A stretch of 64,000 nt of DNA. Origin: an uncultured Alphaproteobacteria bacterium. Lineage in GTDB: Bacteria > Pseudomonadota > Alphaproteobacteria > Rhizobiales > Aestuariivirgaceae. Of this stretch, positions 9,143-16,055 are shown in pieces. The position numbers and the translations under genes are program-made. How positions within the stretch are numbered: the first letter of the stretch is position 1; every line of letters begins with the position of its first letter. The stretch spans positions 1 through 64,000 of the forward strand of contig CALMZX010000049.1 of NCBI GenBank assembly GCA_937870685.1, given 5' to 3'. The notes below the pieces were generated by a model. That model was not told the DNA's origin, did not search any database, and saw nothing but the letters and a program-made list of their open reading frames with translations.

Positions 9143-10432
9143 ATGGATCGCATTCGCATCCGCGGCGGCAACACGCTCAACGGCACCATCGACATTTCCG
9201 GTGCCAAGAATGCCGCCCTGCCGCTCATGATCATTCCGCTGCTCACGCCCGACACCGTGACGCTGCACAATGTGCCGCGCCTCGTGGATGCGCAGCGCCT
9301 CCAGAAGATCCTCGGCAACCACGGCGTCGACATCACCACGGCCGGCAAGCGTGCCGGACAGTCCGGGCTTGCGGGCGAGACGCTGAAGATTTCCGCCAAG
9401 ACCATCGTTGACACGACCGCACCTTACGAACTTGTCTCCAAGATGCGCGCCTCCTTCTGGGTACTGGGCCCGCTGATCGCGCGCTGCGGCGAGGCCAAGG
9501 TGTCCCTGCCCGGCGGCTGCGCCATCGGCACGCGCCCCGTGGACATGCACCTGCAGGCCATGGAAAAGCTCGGCGCGGTCTGTGACATCGAGAACGGCTA
9601 TGTGCTGGCCAAGGCCAAGAACGGCCTCAAGGGCGGGCACATTTCCTTCGCCAAGGTCTCGGTCGGTGCCACCCATGCCGCGCTCATGGCCGCCGTGCTG
9701 GCGCAGGGCGACACCATCATCGAGAACGCCGCAACCGAACCCGAGATCGGCGACGTGGCGGAGTGCCTCGTCAAGATGGGTGCGAAGATCGAGGGCATTC
9801 ACACCCGCACCCTGAAGATCACCGGCGTCACTTCCCTGCACGGCACCGAACACACGGTGATCGCCGACCGCATCGAGGCCGGCACCTATGCCATGGCAGC
9901 GGGCATGGCTGGTGGCGACGTGACACTGCGCGGGGCCAGCGCCGACACGCTGGGCTCCGTGCTGCTCACCATGCAGCGGGCCGGAATCACCATCGACACC
10001 ACCAACGAGGGCCTGCGGGTGCGCCGCAACGGCTCGGGCATCCTGCCCGTCGATGTGACGACCGATCCCTACCCCGGCTTCCCCACCGACCTGCAGGCAC
10101 AGTTCATGGGGTTGATGACCAAGGCGCAGGGCACCTCGCACATCCGCGAGACCATTTTCGAAAACCGCTTCATGCATGTGCAGGAACTGGCGCGCCTCGG
10201 GGCCGACATTCACCTGCATGGCGACATGGCGGAGGTGCGCGGCGTCAAGAAGCTCACCGGTGCCGACGTGATGGCAACCGATCTGCGCGCCTCGGCCACG
10301 CTGGTGATCGCCGGGCTGGTGGCGGAAGGCGAAACCATGCTGCACCGTGTCTATCATCTCGACCGCGGCTTCGAGGCACTGGAGGAAAAGCTCCAGGCCT
10401 GCGGGGCCGACGTGACCCGCATTTCAGGATAA
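9143..10432 (+). CDS. murA: UDP-N-acetylglucosamine 1-carboxyvinyltransferase
   Basis: A 429-aa cytoplasmic enzyme of the EPSP synthase family that transfers enolpyruvate from PEP to UDP-GlcNAc, the first committed step of peptidoglycan synthesis. The N-terminus [29 protein letters not shown] is canonical, with the catalytic Lys22 in GAKNAA. The PEP-binding cysteine is Cys126 in GGCAIGTRP, so the enzyme should be fosfomycin-sensitive. The frame is open 25 codons further upstream, but family alignment supports the ATG at 9143. The next three genes follow on the same strand with tiny gaps or overlaps. Confidence 0.96.
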   Translation: MDRIRIRGGNTLNGTIDISGAKNAALPLMIIPLLTPDTVTLHNVPRLVDAQRLQKILGNHGVDITTAGKRAGQSGLAGETLKISAKTIVDTTAPYELVSKMRASFWVLGPLIARCGEAKVSLPGGCAIGTRPVDMHLQAMEKLGAVCDIENGYVLAKAKNGLKGGHISFAKVSVGATHAALMAAVLAQGDTIIENAATEPEIGDVAECLVKMGAKIEGIHTRTLKITGVTSLHGTEHTVIADRIEAGTYAMAAGMAGGDVTLRGASADTLGSVLLTMQRAGITIDTTNEGLRVRRNGSGILPVDVTTDPYPGFPTDLQAQFMGLMTKAQGTSHIRETIFENRFMHVQELARLGADIHLHGDMAEVRGVKKLTGADVMATDLRASATLVIAGLVAEGETMLHRVYHLDRGFEALEEKLQACGADVTRISG

Positions 10433-10436
10433 GGCC

Positions 10437-10859
10437 TTGCTGCATCTCACGGCGTTCGATGCGGAAGACCTGGGCGTCATCTCTGCGCAGATGCAGGATG
10501 CGGTGATCCGCTTTGCCGACCTGCATTACCTGAAGAAGCAGCGGCGCTTTGCGCTGGTGGCCAACCGCTTCGCCTGGGATGCACTGCCGGAGAAGCAGCG
10601 CCGCCGCACCGGCATCACCTTCAGCGATGTCACGCGGGTGCGCCGCCAGGGGCCGCAGGCATTGGGTGATCTCACGGTGCTCTCCCTTCTGGCAATCACT
10701 TTCACCGGGGATGGAAAAGCCGAGAGTATCGGCGGCACCATCACGCTGCATTTTTCCGGCGGCCATGCCATTGCGCTTGAGGTTGATTGCATTGACGTGA
10801 GCTTCGATGACCTTGGCCCGGCGTGGTCCACCGAAAATGAGCCGGAACACGGGGCATGA
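10437..10859 (+). CDS. DUF2948 family protein
   Basis: A 140-aa protein of the alphaproteobacterial DUF2948 family, recognised by LTAFDAEDLGVISAQMQDAV near the N-terminus, by RRFALVANRF, and by a C-terminal AIALEVDCIDVSFDDLGPAW. Its role is unknown. It is typically encoded directly after murA, as here: its TTG start is four bases after the murA stop, and no ATG lies near the conserved N-terminus. The stop overlaps the next start as ATGA. Confidence 0.85.
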   Translation: MLHLTAFDAEDLGVISAQMQDAVIRFADLHYLKKQRRFALVANRFAWDALPEKQRRRTGITFSDVTRVRRQGPQALGDLTVLSLLAITFTGDGKAESIGGTITLHFSGGHAIALEVDCIDVSFDDLGPAWSTENEPEHGA

Positions 10860-11335
10860 GCGGCAGGCCTGCCAACCGCCTCAGCGCCGTCGAACTCGAC
10901 GACAGCATCGGGCGCGGGCCGTCGCCCGAGGCCGATCACGAGCGCAACACGGCGATCTTTGACCTGATCGAGGACAACCGCTTCGCGCTCGCAAACGGCC
11001 TGCCTGGCCCCTATCACCTGATCCTCTCCACGCAGGAGGGGCGATTGGTGGTTGACGTGCGCGACGAGGCGCAGCGCCCGCTCATGGCCTTCGGCCTGTC
11101 GCTCACGCCGTTCCGGCGCATCGTCAAGGACTACTTCCAGATCTGCGACAGCTATTACGAGGCGATCAAGCTCGGCACGCCGGCGCAGATCGAAACCGTC
11201 GACATGGCGCGGCGGGGCTTGCACAACGAGGGCAGCGAAATCCTGATGGAACGCCTCAAGGGCAAGGTCGAGACCGACATGGAAACGGCGAGGCGCCTGT
11301 TCACGCTGATCTGCGCGCTGGTGTGGCGGGGCTGA
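10856..11335 (+). CDS. UPF0262 family protein
   Basis: A 159-aa protein of family UPF0262, which is restricted to alphaproteobacteria and has no assigned function. Recognisable segments are DHERNTAIFDLIEDNRF, PYHLILSTQEGRLVVDV and LTPFRRIVKDYFQICDSYYEAI. It overlaps the DUF2948 gene by four bases and is followed two bases later by the phosphatase gene. The murA-DUF2948-UPF0262-phosphatase order is conserved in the class, suggesting one transcript with a cell-envelope or growth role. Confidence 0.9.
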   Translation: MSGRPANRLSAVELDDSIGRGPSPEADHERNTAIFDLIEDNRFALANGLPGPYHLILSTQEGRLVVDVRDEAQRPLMAFGLSLTPFRRIVKDYFQICDSYYEAIKLGTPAQIETVDMARRGLHNEGSEILMERLKGKVETDMETARRLFTLICALVWRG

Positions 11336-11337
11336 AC

Positions 11338-11763
11338 ATGGAGAAGAAACTGCCCTCGGCCGTGCTCTTCATCTGCACGCACAACGCCATCCGCTCGCCC
11401 ATGGCGGCCGCGCTGATGCACGCCAGCTTCGGCCACAGGGTTTATGTGGCATCGGCAGGCATCCATGTCGGCGACCCTGATCCCTTCGTGGGACTGATCA
11501 TGGATGAGGTGGGGCTTGATCTCACCCGCCACCGCCCGCATTCGGTTGACGACCTGGCCGACTCGGCCTTCGATCTCGCCGTCACGCTCTCGCCGGAGGC
11601 AGATGCCTATGCCCGCGAGATGGCCAAGACCATGGCCATTGATGTGGAGTACTGGCCCACGCCGGACCCGTCGCATGTTCACGGCTCGCGCGAACAGATC
11701 CTGGAATCCTACCGCGAGGTGCGGCGCGGGCTGGAGAAACGCCTGAAGGAGCGTTTCGGTTAG
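11338..11763 (+). CDS. Low-molecular-weight protein-tyrosine-phosphatase-like protein
   Basis: A 141-aa protein of the LMW-PTP / ArsC superfamily. The P-loop CTHNAIRSP (Cys13, Arg19, Ser20) fits CX5RS, and the general acid candidate lies in TPDPSHV. The family removes phosphate from tyrosine or arginine residues, or reduces arsenate. The loop matches LMW-PTP better than the resolving-cysteine architecture of arsenate reductase. The ATG at 11338 is used; a GTG at 11323 inside the upstream gene is less likely. The stop overlaps the convergent rpsU stop. Confidence 0.83.
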   Translation: MEKKLPSAVLFICTHNAIRSPMAAALMHASFGHRVYVASAGIHVGDPDPFVGLIMDEVGLDLTRHRPHSVDDLADSAFDLAVTLSPEADAYAREMAKTMAIDVEYWPTPDPSHVHGSREQILESYREVRRGLEKRLKERFG

Positions 11764-12065
11764 ACCTTGGCGGGGATTGCCGCGGCCTGCGGTCCCTCAG
11801 GATTGAAGGGGGTGCGATTCTGGCCGGGGCGCGGAACACGCGGCTTCAGCTTCGGCATCGGCAGCAGGCCCTCGCGCTGCAGCTTCTTGCGCTGGGCCTT
11901 GCGGGCACGGCGCACGGCCTCGGCCTTTTCACGCACGCGCTTCTCGGACGGCTTTTCGAAAGCCTCGCCCTGCTTCAACTGGCGAAACAGGCCTTCGCGC
12001 TGCATCTTCTTCTTCAACACGCGCAACGCCTGTTCGACGTTGTTGTCGCGGACCACGATTTTCAT
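11760..12065 (-). CDS. rpsU: 30S ribosomal protein S21 (long form)
   Basis: A 101-aa bS21 protein, recognised by [20 protein letters not shown] and the following [21 protein letters not shown]. It binds the small subunit near the anti-Shine-Dalgarno end of 16S rRNA and assists initiation. It is longer than the gammaproteobacterial form (about 71 aa) because of a basic, proline-rich C-terminal tail, which is usual in alphaproteobacteria. The ATG at 12065 is preceded by AGGAAGGAACAGCC. It is downstream of cspA on the same strand, with a terminator hairpin between them. Confidence 0.93.
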   Translation of the reverse strand: MKIVVRDNNVEQALRVLKKKMQREGLFRQLKQGEAFEKPSEKRVREKAEAVRRARKAQRKKLQREGLLPMPKLKPRVPRPGQNRTPFNPEGPQAAAIPAKV

Positions 12066-12082
12066 GGCTGTTCCTTCCTGTG

Positions 12083-12120
12083 CAAAAGACAAAAGCCGCG
12101 TCCGGTGAAGAACGCGGCTT
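12083..12120 (-). terminator. Rho-independent terminator after cspA
   Basis: On the minus strand, AAGCCGCGT and ACGCGGCTT form a nine-base stem with a ten-base loop, followed by TTTGTCTTTTG. It would end the cspA transcript just before the rpsU ribosome-binding site. Further upstream in the same 3' region, CCTGAACCG and CGGTTCAGG (12127-12190) form another, widely spaced inverted repeat. Confidence 0.75.
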
Positions 12121-12196
12121 CCTCATCCTGAACCGTTCGTCTCGCCCCGCCGCCAGTACATCCGTGGCTTGCGGGTGGTGCCGGTTCAGGCGGTGA

Positions 12197-12409
12197 TTAC
12201 TTGATGGCCTTGAGCTGGTCGGCGGAAGACTTGCCCGAACGGCGGTCAGCGACCACTTCGAACGAAATCTTCTGGCCTTCATTGAGGCCGTTCATGCCGG
12301 CGCGTTCAACGGCCGAGATGTGGACGAAAACGTCCGGGCCGCCGGTGTCCGGCTGAATGAAACCAAAACCCTTCTGGGAGTTGAACCACTTCACTGTGCC
12401 ATTCGGCAT
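12197..12409 (-). CDS. cspA: Cold-shock domain protein
   Basis: A 70-aa single cold-shock domain with both RNA-binding motifs, KGFGFI (RNP1, about residues 13-18) and VFVHI (RNP2, about 27-31), and the family start [10 protein letters not shown]. It binds single-stranded RNA/DNA and melts mRNA structure. AAGGAATGCAGAC precedes the ATG. The 199-base gap up to lysK (12410-12608) holds the promoter and leader and contains runs of A/T near 12580-12600, but I cannot assign a clear promoter. Whether it is cold-induced cannot be read from the sequence. Confidence 0.94.
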   Translation of the reverse strand: MPNGTVKWFNSQKGFGFIQPDTGGPDVFVHISAVERAGMNGLNEGQKISFEVVADRRSGKSSADQLKAIK

Positions 12410-12608
12410 GTCTGCATTCCTTATGTTGCATGTGTCTGGTTCCGTCTGCGGAATTGCATGGGGAACCGCTATCGATGTTCTGGAGAAAAAGAGATGGCTT
12501 GAGACACTTGCAGTCTAGAAGTGCGGAGCCGAGCCTGATCGGCCGGAAGTCGATAGGGCCCATATGGAGGGAAACCCTTAAAAAAACAAGTACTCTTTTT
12601 CCCGCGGC

Positions 12609-14240
12609 CTAACTTTCAGCTTTTGCCGCCAATTCGCCGCGCAGCGCCTTGGCGATCAATTCCCGTGTGTTGCCAATGCCATAGAGCGCCACGAAGGAGC
12701 CAAAGCGGGGTCCGCGCTCCTCGCCCAGCAGCACCTGGTAGAGGAGGTTGAACCAGGTTTGCGCCACGCCCACCGAGCCATCCTTCTGGGTGGTGGTGAA
12801 GGGTTCACGGCGGCCGATGTCGTAGACGACCTTCTGGATGTCCTCCGGCAGGGAGCCTTCCGGTAAAGCGCCGAGAGCGTCCGCGAGATCGGAGAGCGCC
12901 CTGGCTTCGCCTTCATCGGCGCGCCTGTAGGTCTTGGCCGGCTTCACGAAGTCCTGGAAGTAGCGGATGGCGAAGCCCACCAGCTTGTCGAGGCGCGGGT
13001 GCGTTGCGGGCGAGAGTTCCGGCATGTAGCGCTGGAGGAAGGCCCACATCACCGCCTTGTCCTCGGTGTTGGCGACGGTTGCGAGGTTGAGCAGCAGTGC
13101 GAAGGTGACGTTGCCGGACTCGGGTGCCGGCGGCTTGCCGCCGTGGATGTGCCAGACCGGATTCATCAACCGGTCCTTGGCGTCAGCCTGCTTCGGATAG
13201 GCGGCGAGGAACTGCGCGTATTCATCGACAGCGCGCGGGATCACGTCGAAGTAGAGCTTCTTGGCCTCGCGCGGCTTGTTGTACATGTAGAGGGCGAGGC
13301 TTTCGGTGTCGGCATAGGTCAGCCACTCGTCGATGGTGAGGCCATTGCCCTTGGACTTGGAAATCTTCTGGCCCTTGTCGTCAAGGAACAGTTCATAGAC
13401 GTAGTGTTCCGGCGCCTTGCCGCCGAGGATCTCACAGATGCGGTCATAGAGCGGCGCATTGGTCTGGTGGTCCTTGCCGAACATCTCGAAGTCCACGTCG
13501 AGCGCTGCCCAGCGCATGCCGAAGTCCGGCTTCCACTGAAGCTTGGTGCGGCCGCCGCGCACATCCAGTGTCACGTCGGTGCCATCCTCGTCAGCGAAGG
13601 TGATGGTGCCCTGCTTCGGGTTCACGTCCTTCAGCGGCACATAGAGTACGCGGCCCGAGATGGGCGAAATGGGCAGGAAGGGCGAGTAGGTGGCCTGGCG
13701 TTCCTCACCCAGCGTCGGCAGCATCACCGCCATGATGTCATCATATTTTTCCAGCGCGCGGACCAGCACCTCGTCGAAGCGGCCCGCCTTGTAATATTCC
13801 GTGGCGCTGGCGAATTCGTAGTCGAAGCCGAAGGTGTCGAGGAAGCGGCGGAGCATGGCGTTGTTGTGGTGGCCGAAGCTCTCGTAGTTGCCGCCGAAGG
13901 GATTGGGCACCACGGTCAGTGGGCGCTGCAGGTGCGGCTCAAGGAAGCTCTTGTCCGGCACACTGTCGGGAATCTTGCGCATGCCGTCCATGTCGTCGGA
14001 GAAGCAGAGCAGGCGCGTGGGCAGGTCGCTCATCATCTCGAAGGCGCGGCGCACCATGGTGGTGCGCGCCACCTCGCCGAAGGTGCCGATGTGCGGCAGG
14101 CCCGAGGGTCCGTAACCGGTTTCAAACAGCACGTTCTTCTTGCCGGATTTCTCCACCCGCTTCAAAATCTTGCGGGCTTCCTCAAAAGGCCAGGCCTTGC
14201 TCTCAAGGGCGGCGGCACGAAGGGCGGGGGAGACGGTCAT
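12609..14240 (-). CDS. lysK: Class I lysyl-tRNA synthetase
   Basis: A 543-aa aminoacyl-tRNA synthetase of the class I (archaeal-type) lysyl family, which charges tRNA-Lys. The HIGH-type motif is PHIGTFGE (about residues 49-56) and the KMSKS-type motif is KISKSKG (292-298). Most bacteria use a class II LysRS; alphaproteobacteria are a known exception. Length and motifs are complete. A candidate promoter lies 35-64 bases upstream. The gene diverges from the GC-poor two-gene module described separately. Confidence 0.95.
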   Translation of the reverse strand: MTVSPALRAAALESKAWPFEEARKILKRVEKSGKKNVLFETGYGPSGLPHIGTFGEVARTTMVRRAFEMMSDLPTRLLCFSDDMDGMRKIPDSVPDKSFLEPHLQRPLTVVPNPFGGNYESFGHHNNAMLRRFLDTFGFDYEFASATEYYKAGRFDEVLVRALEKYDDIMAVMLPTLGEERQATYSPFLPISPISGRVLYVPLKDVNPKQGTITFADEDGTDVTLDVRGGRTKLQWKPDFGMRWAALDVDFEMFGKDHQTNAPLYDRICEILGGKAPEHYVYELFLDDKGQKISKSKGNGLTIDEWLTYADTESLALYMYNKPREAKKLYFDVIPRAVDEYAQFLAAYPKQADAKDRLMNPVWHIHGGKPPAPESGNVTFALLLNLATVANTEDKAVMWAFLQRYMPELSPATHPRLDKLVGFAIRYFQDFVKPAKTYRRADEGEARALSDLADALGALPEGSLPEDIQKVVYDIGRREPFTTTQKDGSVGVAQTWFNLLYQVLLGEERGPRFGSFVALYGIGNTRELIAKALRGELAAKAES

Positions 14241-14275
14241 TCTTGAACTTTCATGCAGGCCAACAGATTCTCAGT

Positions 14276-14304
14276 CCAATATTGTCATAACCCTCTCGCG
14301 TCAA
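14276..14304 (-). promoter_or_regulatory. Predicted lysK promoter
   Basis: On the minus strand TTGACG (14299-14304) is followed after 17 bases by TATTGG (14276-14281). The spacing is ideal and the -10 moderate. It would give a leader of about 30 bases. Predicted from sequence only. Confidence 0.4.
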
Positions 14305-14314
14305 CGCATGCGGC

Positions 14315-14343
14315 TTGAAACTTGGGGCGTTTCTGCCAATATG
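14315..14343 (+). promoter_or_regulatory. Predicted promoter of the two-gene module, possibly leaderless
   Basis: TTGAAA (14315-14320), 17 bases and AATATG (14338-14343) form a plausible sigma-70 promoter. The -10 overlaps the first ATG (14341). Transcription would start near the second in-frame ATG at 14350, which would make the mRNA leaderless. No ribosome-binding site precedes either ATG. Prediction only. Confidence 0.35.
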
Positions 14344-14553
14344 CCGCCTATGGGTAAGATTTTTGCCAGCAAACTCCGGAACCTGAAACGCAGCGGTTAC
14401 GCTGTCGCGGGAGTAACTGACGACGGGGTCGCCATTCTGAAATCACCCAGAGGGCGATCTCAGTTGACAGACAGGCAAATTGCAGCAGCCGTCGCAAGTG
14501 TGAGATCAGTTGCGGCAAGCTCGCTTACGCAGAGCTCTGACAAGAAGAGATGA
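14341..14553 (+). CDS. Small basic protein, first gene of a GC-poor module
   Basis: A 70-aa protein (67 aa from the second ATG at 14350), basic, starting MPPMGKIFASKLRNLKRSGYA and ending in SSLTQSSDKKR. No family was recognised. The pattern RSGYAVAGVTDDGVAILK could be a compact beta-hairpin fold, and the lysine- and arginine-rich ends suggest nucleic-acid or protein binding; this is conjecture. The TGA overlaps the ATG of the next gene (ATGA), so the two are probably made together. Base composition is closer to the next gene than to lysK. Confidence 0.6.
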   Translation: MPPMGKIFASKLRNLKRSGYAVAGVTDDGVAILKSPRGRSQLTDRQIAAAVASVRSVAASSLTQSSDKKR

Positions 14554-15161
14554 GCAAGAGGGACGTTTTCATCAACTGCCCTTTTAGCAAGGACTACGAA
14601 CCTTATTTTCACGCCATCGTTTTCGTCGTCATCCGCTCCGGATTCAAGCCGCGTTGCGCGCTGGAGTCCGATGACAGTGGTGACAATCGCTTTGGGAAGA
14701 TATGTCAGATCATCGCTGACTGCGATCTCGGCGTGCACGACATATCCAAAACGGAACTCGACTCCCGCACCTCTCTGCCTCGATTCAACATGCCGTTGGA
14801 GCTGGGCTTGTTTCTTGCGGCAAAGAGATTTGGTGACCGTGACCAGAAGCGAAAGAAGTGCATCATCTTTGAGAGCAGGCAATATGACTATCAGAAGTTC
14901 ATGTCTGATATTGCCGGGCAAGACATACATTTTCACAGGAAGTCCCTGAAAACCCTCATCGAGAAACTCGGGAGCTGGCTGCGCCGTGAGACAGGCGACG
15001 AAGTCGTGCCCGGAGGCAGCGCCATCCACGCTGAATACAGGTCATTCAAGAAAGACCTGCCCAAGTTGTGCAAGGCTGCGAAACTCAAGCAGCGAGAGAT
15101 GATTTTCTCCGAATTGTGCCGCTTCATTGAAAACTGGATTGTCAGTTCACCCACTTCCTGA
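14550..15161 (+). CDS. TIR / nucleoside deoxyribosyltransferase-like protein
   Basis: A 203-aa protein of a family I know only as uncharacterised. The N-terminal 130 residues look like an alpha/beta TIR or deoxyribosyltransferase-like fold: first strand DVFINCPFSKDYEP (5-18), then SGFKPRCALE, then RFGKICQIIADCDLGVHDIS (47-66), then RFNMPLELGLFLAAKRFG (78-95), where Glu84 sits where NAD- or nucleoside-cleaving members carry their catalytic Glu. A strand (KCIIFE) and YQKFMSDIAGQDIHFH follow, then a helical C-terminus. Related folds act as NADases or nucleotide sensors in anti-phage defence. Base composition is clearly lower in GC than the flanks. The end overlaps the convergent hydrolase gene by 20 bases. 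Confidence 0.72.
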   Translation: MSKRDVFINCPFSKDYEPYFHAIVFVVIRSGFKPRCALESDDSGDNRFGKICQIIADCDLGVHDISKTELDSRTSLPRFNMPLELGLFLAAKRFGDRDQKRKKCIIFESRQYDYQKFMSDIAGQDIHFHRKSLKTLIEKLGSWLRRETGDEVVPGGSAIHAEYRSFKKDLPKLCKAAKLKQREMIFSELCRFIENWIVSSPTS

Positions 15162-15993
15162 GGAACGCTACCGTTCGATCCCAGGCGAGGTCGGCGGCCG
15201 CCTTGTTGTAGCGCGCGGCATTCGTATCGTTGTTGAAGGCGTGGTTGACGCCGTCATACATGTGCAATTCGTAGGCCTTGCCCGCCGCCTTCAGGGCCGC
15301 TTCATAGTCCGCGATCCCGGCGTTGATGCGCTCGTCCAGCCCGGCGTAGTGCAGCATCAGCGGGGCGGCGATCTTCGGCACATCGGCGGCTGCGGGCTGG
15401 CGGCCGTAATAGGCCACGCCTGCCGCCAGTGACGGGTCGGCCACGGCCAGCACGTTGACAGCACCGCCGCCCCAGCAGAAGCCCATCGCGCCCGCCTTGC
15501 CATTGCCCTTCGGGTGGGCGATGAGCGCCTTCAACGCCGCTTGCGAATAGGCCGCCTGATCCTCCGGCTTGAGGGTGGCGATCATTTCACGCGCCTTCTC
15601 CTCGTCGGCAGGTGTGCCGCCCAGGGGTGAGAGATAATCCGCGCCAAAAGCCACGAAGCCCTCCAGCGCCATGCGGCGGGTCACATCCCTGATGTGCGGA
15701 TTGAGGCCGCGGTTCTCGTGGATCACCAGCACCGCCGGCAGTTTGCCTTGTGCATCCTTCGGAACGGCGAGAAGGCCCTTGATGCCCGGCGCGATCTCAC
15801 CTTCGCTGAGGGCAAGACGCGGATCGTCTTCCGGCGCGATGGCCGCTTGCGCGTAGTTGTTCTCCAGCACCGGCAGCAGCGCCGTGGCCGCCGCAGCCGA
15901 GCCTGCCATCAGTGTCAGCCTGTCGAGAAAATCGCGGCGCGACATGCCGCCGTGGGTGTAGCGGTCGAAGAGGTTGATGATCTTCTGGTCCAT
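15142..15993 (-). CDS. Dienelactone hydrolase family protein, Tat-exported
   Basis: A 283-aa alpha/beta hydrolase with a twin-arginine signal: SRRDFLDRLTLMAGSAAAAT at about residues 18-37. The catalytic cysteine lies in GFCWGGG, and HENRGLNPH, HYAGLDERI and GVNHAF supply the other family motifs (Cys-Asp-His triad). The family opens dienelactones and related cyclic esters; periplasmic members of this type have no firm substrate. GGAGG nine bases before the ATG at 15993 fixes the start. The 3' end overlaps the convergent TIR-like gene by 20 bases. Confidence 0.85.
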   Translation of the reverse strand: MDQKIINLFDRYTHGGMSRRDFLDRLTLMAGSAAAATALLPVLENNYAQAAIAPEDDPRLALSEGEIAPGIKGLLAVPKDAQGKLPAVLVIHENRGLNPHIRDVTRRMALEGFVAFGADYLSPLGGTPADEEKAREMIATLKPEDQAAYSQAALKALIAHPKGNGKAGAMGFCWGGGAVNVLAVADPSLAAGVAYYGRQPAAADVPKIAAPLMLHYAGLDERINAGIADYEAALKAAGKAYELHMYDGVNHAFNNDTNAARYNKAAADLAWDRTVAFLRKWVN

Positions 15994-16055
15994 GTCCAAA
16001 TCCCTCCCGTGCGCGCCTGTTTCACTCTCGCCATGAATCAGGCAAAGGAGAGGCG

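Noticed and set aside
12580-12600. A- and T-runs upstream of cspA as a terminator of lysK
   Set aside because: No stem precedes the T-run on the minus strand, so no terminator can be supported.
14460-15029. 189-codon minus-strand open frame opposite the TIR-like gene
   Set aside because: The plus-strand gene has a recognisable fold layout, a coupled partner and an ATGA junction; the opposite frame shows none of these.
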